Below are positions 20,974 to 35,295 of a stretch of 64,000 bases of DNA, one piece after another. The first letter of the stretch is position 1. The number at the start of each line of letters is the position of its first letter. Under the pieces are notes generated by a model that saw only the letters and a program-made list of their open reading frames with translations, searched no databases and was not told the DNA's origin. This DNA comes from Nematostella vectensis (lineage: Eukaryota; Cnidaria; Anthozoa; Actiniaria; Edwardsiidae), in contig NC_064038.1 in the NCBI RefSeq assembly GCF_932526225.1, forward strand, positions 18,339,075 to 18,403,074, in the 5' to 3' direction. The position numbers and the translations under genes are program-made.

Positions 20974-21314
20974 AGTAGGGCGCGGTAAGTACTTGGATGG
21001 GTGACCGCTTCGGAATACCGTGTGCTGTAGTCATTTCCTTTTTGTTACCAAAGTACTCACAGGACTGTTATATAAAATCTATTTCTTACACAGTTCTGTC
21101 GTCTACGGCCATACCACTGAGAAAGCACCGGTTCTCGTCCGATCACCGTAGTTAAGCTCAGTAGGGCACGGTTAGTACTTGGATGTGTGACCGCCTGGGA
21201 ATACAGTGTGCTGTAGGCATTTCCTTTTTGTTATCGAGGTACTCACAGGACTGTTATATAATAGATAGATCTTAAACAGTTCTGTCGTCTACGACCATAC
21301 CACTGAGAAAGCAC

Positions 21315-21345
<31 letters not shown>

Positions 21346-21500
21346 AGTAGGGCGCGGTTAGTACTTGGATGGGTGACCGCCTGGGAATACCGTGTGCTGT
21401 AGGCATTTCCTTTTTGTCATCGAAGTACTCACAGGACTGTTATATAATAGATAGATCTTACACAGTTCTATCGTCTACGGCCATACCACTTAGAAAGCAC

Positions 21501-21531
<31 letters not shown>

Positions 21532-21590
21532 ATTAGGGCGCGGTAAGTACTTGGATGGGTGACCGCTTCGGAATACCGTGTGCTGTAGGC

Positions 21591-22058
21591 ATTTCCTTTT
21601 TGTTATCGAGGTACTGACAGGACTGTTATATAATAGATAGATGTTACACAGTTCTATCGTCTACGGCCATACCACTTAGAAAGCACCGGTTCTCTTCCGA
21701 TCACCGAAGTTAAGCTCAGTAGGGCGCGGTAAGTACTTGGATGGGTGACCGCTTCGGAATACCGTGTGCTGTAGACATTTCCTTTTTGTTACCAAAGTAC
21801 TCACAGGACTGTTATATAAAATCTATTTCTTACACAGTTCTGTCGTCTACGGCCATACCACTGAGAAAGCACCGGTTCTTGTCCGATCACCGTAGTTAAG
21901 CTCAGTAGGGCACGGTTAGTACTTGGATGGGTGACCGCCTGGGAATACCGTGTGCTGTAGGCATTTCCTTTTTGTTATCGAGGTACTCACAGGACTGTTA
22001 TATAATAGATAGATCTTAAACAGTTCTGTCGTCTACGACCATACCACTGAGAAAGCAC

Positions 22059-22089
<31 letters not shown>

Positions 22090-22430
22090 AGTAGGGCGCG
22101 GTTAGTACTTGGATGGGTGACCGCCTGGGAATACCGTGTGCTGTAGGCATTTCCTTTTTGTCATCGAAGTACTCACAGGACTGTTATATAATATATATTT
22201 CTTACACAGTTCTGTCGTCTACGGCCATACCACTGAGAAAGCACCGGTTCTCCTCCGATCACCGAAGTTAAGCTCAGTAGGGCGCGGTTAGTACTTGGAT
22301 GGGTGACCGCCTGCGAATACCGTGTGCTGTAGGCATTTCCTTTTTGTCATCGAAGTACTCACAGGACTGTTATATAATAGATAGATCTTACACAGTTCTA
22401 TCGTCTACGGCCATACCACTTAGAAAGCAC

Positions 22431-22461
<31 letters not shown>

Positions 22462-22616
22462 AGTAGGGCGCGGTAAGTACTTGGATGGGTGACCGCTTCG
22501 GAATACCGTGTGCTGTAGGCATTTCCTTTTTGTTATCGAGGTACTGACAGGACTGTTATATAATAGATAGATGTTACACAGTTCTATCGTCTACGGCCAT
22601 ACCACTTAGAAAGCAC

Positions 22617-22647
<31 letters not shown>

Positions 22648-22988
22648 AGTAGGGCGCGGTAAGTACTTGGATGGGTGACCGCTTCGGAATACCGTGTGCT
22701 GTAGACATTTCCTTTTTGTTACCAAAGTACTCACAGGACTGTTATATAAAATCTATTTCTTACACAGTTCTGTCGTCTACGGCCATACCACTGAGAAAGC
22801 ACCGGTTCTCGTCCGATCACCGTAGTTAAGCTCAGTAGGGCACGGTTAGTACTTGGATGGGTGACCGCCTGGGAATACCGTGTGCTGTAGGCATTTCCTT
22901 TTTGTTATCGAGGTACTCACAGGACTGTTATATAATAGATAGATCTTAAACAGTTCTGTCGTCTACGACCATACCACTGAGAAAGCAC

Positions 22989-23019
<31 letters not shown>

Positions 23020-23174
23020 AGTAGGGCGCGGTTAGTACTTGGATGGGTGACTGCCTGGGAATACCGTGTGCTGTAGGCATTTCCTTTTTGTCATCGAAGT
23101 ACTCACAGGACTGTTATATAATATATATTTCTTACACAGTTCTGTCGTCTACGGCCATACCACTGAGAAAGCAC

Positions 23175-23205
<31 letters not shown>

Positions 23206-23360
23206 AGTAGGGCGCGGTTAGTACTTGGATGGGTGACCGCCTGCGAATACCGTGTGCTGTAGGCATTTCCTTTTTGTCATCGAAGTACTCACAGGACTGT
23301 TATATAATAGATAGATCTTACACAGTTCTATCGTCTACGGCCATACCACTTAGAAAGCAC

Positions 23361-23391
<31 letters not shown>

Positions 23392-23450
23392 AGTAGGGCG
23401 CGGTAAGTACTTGGATGGGTGACCGCTTCGGAATACCGTGTGCTGTAGGC
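21591..23450 (+). repeat. Five-unit tandem duplication (2 x 930 bp)
   Basis: Two successive five-unit blocks, genes 21659-22403 and 22589-23333, have the same order 4/1, 2, 3, 5, 1. They share a rare CTGCGAA (G98C) at 22314 and 23244, 930 bp apart, and the same GTAGAC ends. Private changes (TCTCTTCCG in 21659, TTCTTGTCC in 21845, TCTCCTCCG in 22217, GACTGCC in 22961) show some time since the event. Confidence 0.85.
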
Positions 23451-23544
23451 ATTTCCTTTTTGTTATCGAGGTACTCACAGGACTGTTATATAATAGATAG
23501 ATCTTAAACAGTTCTGTCGTCTACGACCATACCACTGAGAAAGC

Positions 23545-23577
<33 letters not shown>

Positions 23578-24104
23578 AGTAGGGCGCGGTTAGTACTTGG
23601 ATGGGTGACCGCCTGGGAATACCGTGTGCTGTAGGCATTTCCTTTTTGTCATCGAAGTACTCACAGGACTGTTATATAATAGATAGATCTTACACAGTTC
23701 TGTCGTCTACGGCCATACCACTGAGAAAGCACCGGATCTCGTCCGATCACCGAAGTTAAGCTCAGTAGGGCGCGGTAAGTACTTGGATGGGTGACCGCTT
23801 CGGAATACCGTGTGCTGTTGGCATTTCCTTTTTGTTATCGAGGTACTGACAGTACTGTTATATAATAGATAGATGTTACACAGTTCTATCGTTTACGGCC
23901 ATACCACTGAGAGAACACCAGTTCTCGTCCGATCACAGAACTTAAAGTCAGTAGGGCACTGTTAGTACTTGGACGGGTGACCGCCTGGGAATACCGTGTG
24001 CTGTAGGCATTTCCTTTTTGTTATCGAGGTACTCACAGGACTTTTATATAATAGATAGATCTTAAACTCTTCTAACGTCTACGGCCATACCACTGAGAAA
24101 GCAC

Positions 24105-24135
<31 letters not shown>

Positions 24136-24290
24136 AGTAGGTCGCGGTCAGTACTTGGATAGGTGACCGCCTGGGAATACCGTGTGCTGTAGGCATTTCC
24201 TTTTTGTCATCGAAGTACTCACAGGACTGTTATAAAATATATATTTCTTACACAGTTCTGTCGTCTACGGCCATACCACTGAGAAAGCAC

Positions 24291-24321
<31 letters not shown>

Positions 24322-24448
24322 AGTAGGGCGCGGTTAGTACTTGGATGGGTGACCGCCTGGGAATACCGTGTGCTGTAGGCATTTCCTTTTTGTCATCGAA
24401 GTACTCACAGGACTGTTATATAATAGATAGATGTTACACAGTTCTATC

Positions 24449-25034
24449 GTCTACGGCCATACCACTTAGAAAGCACCGGTTCTCGTCCGATCACCGAATT
24501 TAAGCTCAGTAGGGCGCGGTAAGTACTTGGATGGGTGACCGCTTCGGAATACCGTGTGCTGTAGGCATTTCCTTTTTGTTACCAAAGTACTCACAGGACT
24601 GTTATATAAAATCTATTTCTTACACAGTTCTGTCGTCTACGGCCATACCACTGAGAAAGCACCGGTTCTCGTCCGATCACCGTAGTTAACCTCATTAGGG
24701 CACGGTTAGTACTTGGATGGGTGACCGCCTGAGAATACCGTGTGCTGTAGGCATTTTCTTTTTGTTATCGTGGTACTCACAGGACCGTTATATAATAGAT
24801 AGATCTTACACAGTTCTATCGTCTACGGCCATACCACTGAGAAAGCACCAGTTCTCGTCTGATCACCGAAGTTAAGCTCAGTAGGGCGCGGTTAGTACTT
24901 GGATGGGTGACCGCCTGGGAATACCGTGTGCTGTAGGCATTTCCTTTTTGTCATCGAAGTACTCACAGGACTGTTATATAATATATATTTCTTACACAGT
25001 TCTGTCGTCTACGGCCATACCACTGAGAAAGCAC

Positions 25035-25065
<31 letters not shown>

Positions 25066-25220
25066 AGTAGGGCGCGGTTAGTACTTGGATGGGTGACCGC
25101 CTGGGAATACCGTGTGCTGTAGGCATTTCCTTTTTGTCATCGAAGTACTCACAGGACTGTTATATAATAGATAGATCTCACACAGTTCTATCGTCTACGG
25201 CCATACCACTTAGAAAGCAC

Positions 25221-25251
<31 letters not shown>

Positions 25252-25778
25252 AGTAGGGCGCGGTAAGTACTTGGATGGGTGACCGCTTCGGAATACCGTG
25301 TGCTGTAGACATTTCCTTTTTGTTACCAAAGTACTCACAGGACTGTTATATAAAATCTATTTCTTACACAGTTCTGTCGTCTACGGCCATACCACTGAGA
25401 AAGCACCGGTTCTCGTCCGATCACCGTAGTTAAGCTCAGTAGGGCACGGTTAGTACTTGGATGGGTGACCGCCTGGGAATACCGTGTGCTGTAGGCATTT
25501 CCTTTTTGTTATCGAGGTACTCACAGGACTGTTATATAATAGATAGATCTTAAACAGTTCTGTCGTCTACGACCATACCACTGAGAAAGCACAGGTTCTC
25601 GTCCGATCACCGAAGTTAAGCTCAGTAGGGCGCGGTTAGTACTTGGATGGGTGACCGCCTGGGAATACCGTGTGCTGTAGGCATTTCCTTTTTGTCATCG
25701 AAGTACTCACAGGACTGTTATATAATATATATTTCTTACACAGTTCTGTCGTCTACGGCCATACCACTGATAAAGCAC

Positions 25779-25809
<31 letters not shown>

Positions 25810-26336
25810 AGTAGGGCGCGGTTAGTACTTGGATGGGTGACCGCCTGGGAATACCGTGTGCTGTAGGCATTTCCTTTTTGTCATCGAAGTACTCACAGGA
25901 CTGTTATATAATAGATAGATCTTACACAGTTCTATCGTCTACGGCCATACCACTTAGAAAGCACCGGTTCTTGTCCGATCACCGAAGTTAAGCTCAGTAG
26001 GGCGCGGTAAGTACTTGGATGGGTGACCGCTTCGGAATACCGTGTGCTGTAGGCATTTCCTTTTTGTTACCAAAGTACTCACAGGACTGTTATATAAAAT
26101 CTATTTCTTACACAGTTCTGTCGTCTACGGCCATACCACTGAGAAAGCACCAGTTCTCGTCTGATCACCGAAGTTAAGCTCAGTAGGGCGCGGTTAGTAC
26201 TTGGATGGGTGACCGCCTGGGAATACCGTGTGCTGTAGGCATTTCCTTTTTGTCATCGAAGTACTCACAGGACTGTTATATAATATATATTTCTTACACA
26301 GTTCTGTCGTCTACGGCCATACCACTGAGAAAGCAC

Positions 26337-26367
<31 letters not shown>

Positions 26368-26522
26368 AGTAGGGCGCGGTTAGTACTTTGATGGGTGACC
26401 GCCTGGGAATACCGTGTGCTGTAGGCATTTCCTTTTTGTCATCGAAGTACTCACAGGACTGTTATATAATAGATAGATCTCACACAGTTCTATCGTCTAC
26501 GGCCATACCACTTAGAAAGCAC

Positions 26523-26553
<31 letters not shown>

Positions 26554-27080
26554 AGTAGGGCGCGGTTAGTACTTGGATGGGTGACCGCTTCGGAATACCG
26601 TGTGCTGTTGGCATTTCCTTTTTGTTATCGAGGTACTGACAGTACTGTTATATAATAGATAGATGTTACACAGTTCTATCGTTTACGGCCATACCACTGA
26701 GAGAACACCAGTTCTCGTCCGATCACAGAACTTAAAGTCAGTAGGGCACGGTTAGTACTTGGACGGGTGACCGCCTGGGAATACCGTGTGCTGTAGGCAT
26801 TTCCTTTTTGTTATCGAGGTACTCACAGGACTGTTATATAATAGATAGATCTTAAACTCTTCTAACGTCTACGGCCATACCACTGAGAAAGCACCGGTTC
26901 TCGTCCGATCACCGTAGTTAAGCTCAGTAGGGCACGGTTAGTACTTGGATAGGTGACCGCCTGGGAATACCGTGTGCTGTAGGCATTTCATTTTTGTCAT
27001 CGAAGTACTCACAGGACTGTTATAAAATATATATTTCTTACACAGTTCTGTCGTCTACGGCCATACCACTGAGAAAGCAC

Positions 27081-27111
<31 letters not shown>

Positions 27112-27266
27112 AGTAGGGCGCGGTTAGTACTTGGATGGGTGACCGCCTGGGAATACCGTGTGCTGTAGGCATTTCCTTTTTGTCATCGAAGTACTCACAG
27201 GACTGTTATATAATAGATAGATGTTACACAGTTCTATCGTCTACGACCATACCACTTAGAAAGCAC

Positions 27267-27297
<31 letters not shown>

Positions 27298-27543
27298 ATT
27301 AGGGCGCGGTAAGTACTTGGATGGGTGACCGTTTCGTAATACCGTGTGCTGTAGGCATTTCCTTTTTGTTATCGAGGTACTGACAGTACTGTTATATAAT
27401 AGATAGATGTTACACAGTTCTATCGTTTACGGCCATACCACTGAGAGAACACCAGTTCTCGTCCGATCACAGAACTTAAAGTCAGTAGGGCACGGTTAGT
27501 ACTTGGACGGGTGACCGCCTGGGAATACCGTGTGCTGTAGGCA
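24449..27543 (+). repeat. Block-III duplication, copy 2
   Basis: This is the partner of 17753-20840, 36 units downstream. After the class 4 gene at 27425 it has two extra units (class 7 at 27611, class 5 at 27797) before rejoining the order of the first copy. Thus gene 27983 pairs with gene 20915 at an offset of 38 units, and both are followed by the rare GTAGTC end. Confidence 0.8.
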
Positions 27544-27638
27544 TTTCCTTTTTGTTATCGAGGTACTCACAGGACTGTTATATAATAGATAGATCTTAAA
27601 CTCTTCTAACGTCTACGGCCATACCACTGAGAAAGCAC

Positions 27639-27669
<31 letters not shown>

Positions 27670-27824
27670 AGTAGGGCGCGGTCAGTACTTGGATAGGTGA
27701 CCGCCTGGGAATACCGTGTGCTGTAGGCATTTCCTTTTTGTCATCGAAGTACTCACAGGACTGTTATAAAATATATATTTCTTACACAGTTCTGTCGTCT
27801 ACGGCCATACCACTGAGAAAGCAC

Positions 27825-27855
<31 letters not shown>

Positions 27856-28010
27856 AGTAGGGCGCGGTTAGTACTTGGATGGGTGACCGCCTGGGAATAC
27901 CGTGTGCTGTAGGCATTTCCTTTTTGTCATCGAAGTACTCACAGGACTGTTATATAATAGATAGATGTTACACAGTTCTATCGTCTACGGCCATACCACT
28001 TAGAAAGCAC

Positions 28011-28041
<31 letters not shown>

Positions 28042-28354
28042 AGTAGGGCGCGGTAAGTACTTGGATGGGTGACCGCTTCGGAATACCGTGTGCTGTAGTC
28101 ATTTCCTTTTTGTTACCAAAGTACTCACAGGACTGTTATATAAAATCTATTTCTTACACAGTTCTGTCGTCTACGGCCATACCACTGAGAAAGCACCGGT
28201 TCTCGTCCGATCACCGTAGTTAAGCTCAGTAGGGCACGGTTAGTACTTGGATGTGTGACCGCCTGGGAATACCGTGTGCTGTAGGCATTTCCTTTTTGTT
28301 ATCGAGGTACTCACAGGACTGTTATATAATAGATAGATCTTAAACAGTTCTGTC

Positions 28355-28382
28355 GTCTACGGCCATACCACTGAGAAAGCAC

Positions 28383-28413
<31 letters not shown>

Positions 28414-28473
28414 AGTAGGGCGCGGTTAGTACTTTGATGGGTGACCGCCTGGGAATACCGTGTGCTGTAGGCA
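28355..28473 (+). rRNA. 5S rRNA gene, hybrid 3/5 at probable left edge of long copy 2
   Basis: The spacer is class 3 (TTATCGAGG, CTTAAAC, TGTC) but the gene has CTACGGCC and TTTGATGGG. That combination is otherwise seen in class 5 genes that directly precede a 1c unit (19613, 26309). A 1c unit follows here too. The switch inside this unit is the likely left junction of the second long copy, though copy 1 cannot be read further left. The gene itself looks functional apart from G82T at the start of helix IV. Confidence 0.78.
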
Positions 28474-28568
28474 TTTCCTTTTTGTCATCGAAGTACTCAC
28501 AGGACTGTTATATAATAGATAGATCTCACACAGTTCTATCGTCTACGGCCATACCACTTAGAAAGCAC

Positions 28569-28599
<31 letters not shown>

Positions 28600-29126
28600 A
28601 GTAGGGCGCGGTAAGTACTTGGATGGGTGACCGCTTCGGAATACCGTGTGCTGTAGACATTTCCTTTTTGTTACCAAAGTACTCACAGGACTGTTATATA
28701 AAATCTATTTCTTACACAGTTCTGTCGTCTACGGCCATACCACTGAGAAAGCACCGGTTCTCGTCCGATCACCGTAGTTAAGCTCAGTAGGGCACGGTTA
28801 GTACTTGGATGGGTGACCGCCTGGGAATACCGTGTGCTGTAGGCATTTCCTTTTTGTTATCGAGGTACTCACAGGACTGTTATATAATAGATAGATCTTA
28901 AACAGTTCTGTCGTCTACGACCATACCACTGAGAAAGCACAGGTTCTCGTCCGATCACCGAAGTTAAGCTCAGTAGGGCGCGGTTAGTACTTGGATGGGT
29001 GACCGCCTGGGAATACCGTGTGCTGTAGGCATTTCCTTTTTGTCATCGAAGTACTCACAGGACTGTTATATAATATATATTTCTTACACAGTTCTGTCGT
29101 CTACGGCCATACCACTGATAAAGCAC

Positions 29127-29157
<31 letters not shown>

Positions 29158-29312
29158 AGTAGGGCGCGGTTAGTACTTGGATGGGTGACCGCCTGGGAAT
29201 ACCGTGTGCTGTAGGCATTTCCTTTTTGTCATCGAAGTACTCACAGGACTGTTATATAATAGATAGATCTTACACAGTTCTATCGTCTACGGCCATACCA
29301 CTTAGAAAGCAC

Positions 29313-29343
<31 letters not shown>

Positions 29344-29498
29344 AGTAGGGCGCGGTAAGTACTTGGATGGGTGACCGCTTCGGAATACCGTGTGCTGTAG
29401 GCATTTCCTTTTTGTTACCAAAGTACTCACAGGACTGTTATATAAAATCTATTTCTTACACAGTTCTGTCGTCTACGGCCATACCACTGAGAAAGCAC

Positions 29499-29529
<31 letters not shown>

Positions 29530-29684
29530 AGTAGGGCGCGGTAAGTACTTGGATGGGTGACCGCTTCGGAATACCGTGTGCTGTAGGCATTTCCTTTTTG
29601 TCATCGAAGTACTCACAGGACTGTTATATAATAGATAGATCTTACACAGTTCTATCGTCTACGGCCATACCACTTAGAAAGCAC

Positions 29685-29715
<31 letters not shown>

Positions 29716-30056
29716 AGTAGGGCGCGGTAAGTACTTGGATGGGTGACCGCTTCGGAATACCGTGTGCTGTAGGCATTTCCTTTTTGTTACCAAAGTACTC
29801 ACAGGACTGTTATATAAAATCTATTTCTTACACAGTTCTGTCGTCTACGGCCATACCACTGAGAAAGCACCGGTTCTCGTCCGATCACCGTAGTTAAGCT
29901 CAGTAGGGCACGGTTAGTACTTGGATGTGTGACCGCCTGGGAATACCGTGTGCTGTAGGCATTTCCTTTTTGTTATCGAGGTACTCACAGGACTGTTATA
30001 TAATAGATAGATCTTAAACAGTTCTGTCGTCTACGACCATACCACTGAGAAAGCAC

Positions 30057-30087
<31 letters not shown>

Positions 30088-30242
30088 AGTAGGGCGCGGT
30101 TAGTACTTGGATGGGTGACCGCCTGAGAATACCGTGTGCTGTAGGCATTTCCTTTTTGTCATCGAAGTACTCACAGGACTGTTATATAATAGATAGATCT
30201 TACACAGTTCTATCGTCTACGGCCATACCACTTAGAAAGCAC

Positions 30243-30273
<31 letters not shown>

Positions 30274-30614
30274 ATTAGGGCGCGGTAAGTACTTTGATGG
30301 GTGACCGCTTCGGAATACCGTGTGCTGTAGGCATTTCCTTTTTGTTATCGAGGTACTGACAGGACTGTTATATAATAGATAGATGTTACACAGTTCTATC
30401 GTTTACGGCCATACCACTGAGAAAGCACCAGTTCTCGTCCGATCACAGAACTTAAAGTCAGTATGGCACGGTTAGTACTTGGATGGGTGACCGCCTGGGA
30501 ATACCGTGTGCTGTAGGCATTTCCTTTTTGTCATCGAAGTACTCACAGGACTGTTATATAATATATATTTCTTACACAGTTCTGTCGTCTACGGCCATAC
30601 CACTTAGAAAGCAC

Positions 30615-30645
<31 letters not shown>

Positions 30646-31172
30646 AGTAGGGCGCGGTAAGTACTTGGATGGGTGACCGCTTCGGAATACCGTGTGCTGT
30701 AGGCATTTCCTTTTTGTTACCAAAGTACTCACAGGACTGTTATATAAAATCTATTTCTTACACAGTTCTGTCGTCTACGGCCATACCACTGAGAAAGCAC
30801 CGGTTCTCGTCCGATCACCGTAGTTAAGCTCAGTAGGGCACGGTTAGTACTTGGATGGGTGACCGCCTGGGAATACCGTGTGCTGTAGGCATTTCCTTTT
30901 TGTTATCGAGGTACTCACAGGACTGTTATATAATAGATAGATCTTAAACAGTTCTGTCGTCTACGACCATACCACTGAGAAAGCACCGGTTTTCGTCCGA
31001 TCACCGAAGTTAAGCTCAGTAGGGCGCGGTTAGTACTTGGATGGGTGACCGCCTGGGAATACCGTGTGCTGTAGGCATTTCCTTTTTGTCATCGAAGTAC
31101 TCACAGGACTGTTATATAATAGATAGATCTTACACAGTTCTATCGTCTACGGCCATACCACTTAGAAAGCAC

Positions 31173-31203
<31 letters not shown>

Positions 31204-31544
31204 AGTAGTGCGCGGTAAGTACTTGGATGGGTGACCGCTTCGGAATACCGTGTGCTGTAGGCATTTCCTTTTTGTTACCAAAGTACTCACAGGACTGTTA
31301 TATAAAATCTATTTCTTACACAGTTCTGTCGTCTACGGCCATACCACTGAGAAAGCACCGGTTCTCGTTCGATCACCGTAGTTAAGCTCAGTAGGGCACG
31401 GTTAGTACTTGGATGTGTGACCGCCTGGGAATACCGTGTGCTGTAGGCATTTCCTTTTTGTTATCGAGGTACTCACAGGACTGTTATATAATAGATAGAT
31501 CTTAAACAGTTCTGTCGTCTACGACCATACCACTGAGAAAGCAC

Positions 31545-31575
<31 letters not shown>

Positions 31576-31730
31576 AGTAGGGCGCGGTTAGTACTTGGAT
31601 GGGTGACCGCCTGGGAATACCGTGTGCTGTAGGCATTTCCTTTTTGTCATCGAAGTACTCACAGGACTGTTATATAATAGATAGATCTTACACAGTTCTA
31701 TCGTCTACGGCCATACCACTTAGAAAGCAC

Positions 31731-31761
<31 letters not shown>

Positions 31762-31916
31762 ATTAGGGCGCGGTAAGTACTTGGATGGGTGACCGCTTCG
31801 GAATACCGTGTGCTGTAGGCATTTCCGTTTTGTTATCGAGGTACTGACAGGACTGTTATATAATAGATAGATGTTACACAGTTCTATCGTTTACGGCCAT
31901 ACCACTGAGAAAGCAC

Positions 31917-31947
<31 letters not shown>

Positions 31948-32102
31948 AGTAGGGCGCGGTTAGTACTTGGATGGGTGACCGCCTGGGAATACCGTGTGCT
32001 GTAGGCATTTCCTTTTTGTCATCGAAGTACTCACAGGACTGTTATATAATATATATTTCTTACACAGTTCTGTCTTCTACGGCCATACCACTGAGAAAGC
32101 AC

Positions 32103-32133
<31 letters not shown>

Positions 32134-32288
32134 AGTAGGGCGCGGTTAGTACTTGGATGGGTGACCGCCTGGGAATACCGTGTGCTGTAGGCATTTCCTT
32201 TTTGTCATCGAAGTACTCACAGGACTGTTATATAATAGATAGATCTTACACAGTTCTATCGTCTACGGCCATACCACTTAGAAAGCAC

Positions 32289-32319
<31 letters not shown>

Positions 32320-32474
32320 AGTAGGGCGCGGTAAGTACTTGGATGGGTGACCGCTTCGGAATACCGTGTGCTGTAGGCATTTCCTTTTTGTTACCAAAGT
32401 ACTCACAGGACTGTTATATAAAATCTATTTCTTACACAGTTCTGTCGTCTACGGCCATACCACTGAGAAAGCAC

Positions 32475-32505
<31 letters not shown>

Positions 32506-32846
32506 AGTAGGGCGCGGTAAGTACTTGGATGGGTGACCGCTTCGGAATACCGTGTGCTGTAGACATTTCCTTTTTGTTACCAAAGTACTCACAGGACTGT
32601 TATATAAAATCTATTTCTTACACAGTTCTGTCGTCTACGGCCATACCACTGAGAAAGCACCGGTTCTCGTCCGATCACCGTAGTTAAGCTCAGTAGGGCA
32701 CGGTTAGTACTTGGATGGGTGACCGCCTGGGAATACCGTGTGCTGTAGGCATTTCCTTTTTGTTATCGAGGTACTCACAGGACTGTTATATAATAGATAG
32801 ATCTTAAACAGTTCTGTCGTCTACGACCATACCACTAAGAAAGCAC

Positions 32847-32877
<31 letters not shown>

Positions 32878-33032
32878 AGTAGGGCGCGGTTAGTACTTGG
32901 ATGGGTGACCGCCTGGGAATACCGTGTGCTGTAGGCATTTCCTTTTTGTCATCGAAGTACTCACAGGACTGTTATATAATAGATAGATCTTACACAGTTC
33001 TATCGTCTACGGCCATACCACTTAGAAAGCAC

Positions 33033-33063
<31 letters not shown>

Positions 33064-33404
33064 AGTAGGGCGCGGTAAGTACTTGGATGGGTGACCGCTT
33101 CGGAATACCGTGTGCTGTAGGCATTTCCTTTTTGTTACCAAAGTACTCACAGGACTGTTATATAAAATCTATTTCTTACACAGTTCTGTCGTCTACGGCC
33201 ATACCACTGAGAAAGCACCGGTTCTCGTCCGATCACCGTAGTTAAGCTCAGTAGGGCACGGTTAGTACTTGGATGTGTTACCGCCTGGGAATACCGTGTG
33301 CTGTAGGCATTTCCTTTTTGTTATCGAGGTACTCACAGGACTGTTATATAATAGATAGATCTTAAACAGTTCTGTCGTCTACGACCATACCACTGAGAAA
33401 GCAC

Positions 33405-33435
<31 letters not shown>

Positions 33436-33962
33436 AGTAGGGCGCGGTTAGTACTTGGATGGGTGACCGCTTCGGAATACCGTGTGGTGTAGGCATTTCC
33501 TTTTTGTTATCGAGGTACTGACAGGACTGTTATATAATAGATAGATGTTACACAGTTCTATCGTTTACGGCCATACCACTGAGAAAGCACCAGTTCTCGT
33601 CCGATCACAGAACTTAAAGTCAGTAGGGCACGGTTAGTACTTGGACGGGTGACCGCCTGGGAATACCGTGTGCTGTAGGCATTTCCTTTTTGTTATCGAG
33701 GTACTCACAGGACTGTTATATAATAGATAGATCTTAAACAGTTCTATCGTCTACGGCCATACCACTGAGAAAGCACCGGTTCTCGTCCGATCATCGAAGT
33801 TAAGCTCAGTAGGGCGCGGTTAGTACTTGGATGGGTGACAGCCTGGGAATACCGTGTGCTGTAGGCATTTACTTTTTGTTTTCGAAGTACTAACAGGACT
33901 GTTATATAATAGATAGATCTTACACAGTTCTATCGTCTACGGCCATACCCCTAAAAAAGCAC

Positions 33963-33993
<31 letters not shown>

Positions 33994-34148
33994 AGTAGGG
34001 CGCGGTTAGTACTTGGATGGGTGACCGCCTGGGAATACCGTGTGCTGTAGGCATTTCCTTTTTGTCATCGAAGTACTCACAGGACTGTTATATAATATAT
34101 ATTTCTTACACAGTTCTGTCGTCTACGGCCATACCACTGAGAAAGCAC

Positions 34149-34179
<31 letters not shown>

Positions 34180-34520
34180 AGTAGGGCGCGGTAAGTACTT
34201 GGATGGGTGACCGCTTCGGAATACCGTGTGCTGTTGGCATTTCCTTTTTGTTATCGAGGTACTGACAGTACTGTTATATAATAGATAGATGTTACACAGT
34301 CCTATCGTTTACGGCCATACCACTGAGAAAGCACCAGTTCTCGTCCGATCACAGAACTTAAAGTCAGTAGGGCACGGTTAGTACTTGGACGGGTGACCGC
34401 CTGGGAATACCGTGTGCTGTAGGCATTTCCTTTTTGTTATCGAGGTACTCACAGGACTGTTATATAATAGATAGATCTTAAACTGTTCTAACGTCTACGG
34501 CCATACCACTGAGAAAGCAC

Positions 34521-34551
<31 letters not shown>

Positions 34552-34706
34552 AGTAGGGCGCGGTTAGTACTTGGATAGGTGACCGCCTGGGAATACCGTG
34601 TGCTGTAGGCATTTCCTTTTTGTCATCGAAGTACTCACAGGACTGTTATATAATATATATTTCTTACACAGTTCTGTCGTCTACGGCCATACCACTGAGA
34701 AAGCAC

Positions 34707-34737
<31 letters not shown>

Positions 34738-35078
34738 AGTAGGGCGCGGTAAGTACTTGGATGGGTGACCGCTTCGGAATACCGTGTGCTGTAGGCATTT
34801 CCTTTTTGTTATCGAGTTACTGACAGGACTGTTATATAATAGATAGATGTTACACAGTTCTATCGTTTACGGCCATACCACTGAGAAAGCACCAGTTCTC
34901 GTCCGATCACAGAACTTAAAGTCAGTAGGGCACGGTTAGTACTTGGACGGGTGACCGCCTGGGAATACCGTGTGCTGTAGGCATTTCCTTTTTGTTATCG
35001 AGGTACTCACAGGACTGTTAAATAATAGATAGATCTTAAACAGTTCTATCGTCTACGGCCATACCACTGAGAAAGCAC

Positions 35079-35109
<31 letters not shown>

Positions 35110-35264
35110 AGTAGGGCGCGGTTAGTACTTGGATGGGTGACAGCCTGGGAATACCGTGTGCTGTAGGCATTTACTTTTTGTTTTCGAAGTACTAACAGGA
35201 CTGTTATATAATAGATAGATCTTACACAGTTCTATCGTCTACGGCCATACCACTGAAAAAGCAC

Positions 35265-35295
<31 letters not shown>

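Larger units (their letters stand above)
17685..28472 (+). repeat. Array block III: units 95-152 (58 units)
   Basis: Order from gene 17753: 4/1, 2/8a, 8b, 5, 1c, 2, 3, 5, 1, 2/8b; 5, 1c, 4, 7, 5, 1, 4, 1, 2, 3; 1, 4/1, 2, 3, 5, 1, 4/1, 2, 3, 5; 1, 3, mixed (23705), 4, 7, 5, 1, 2/8a, 8b, 5; 1c, 2, 3, 5, 1, 2/8b, 5, 1c, 4, 7; 5, 1, 4, 7, 5, 1, 2, 3/5. This block separates the two long copies and has its own internal duplications. Its class 4 genes carry GAGAGAACACC (not GAGAAAGCACC), a mark missing from both long copies. Confidence 0.85.
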
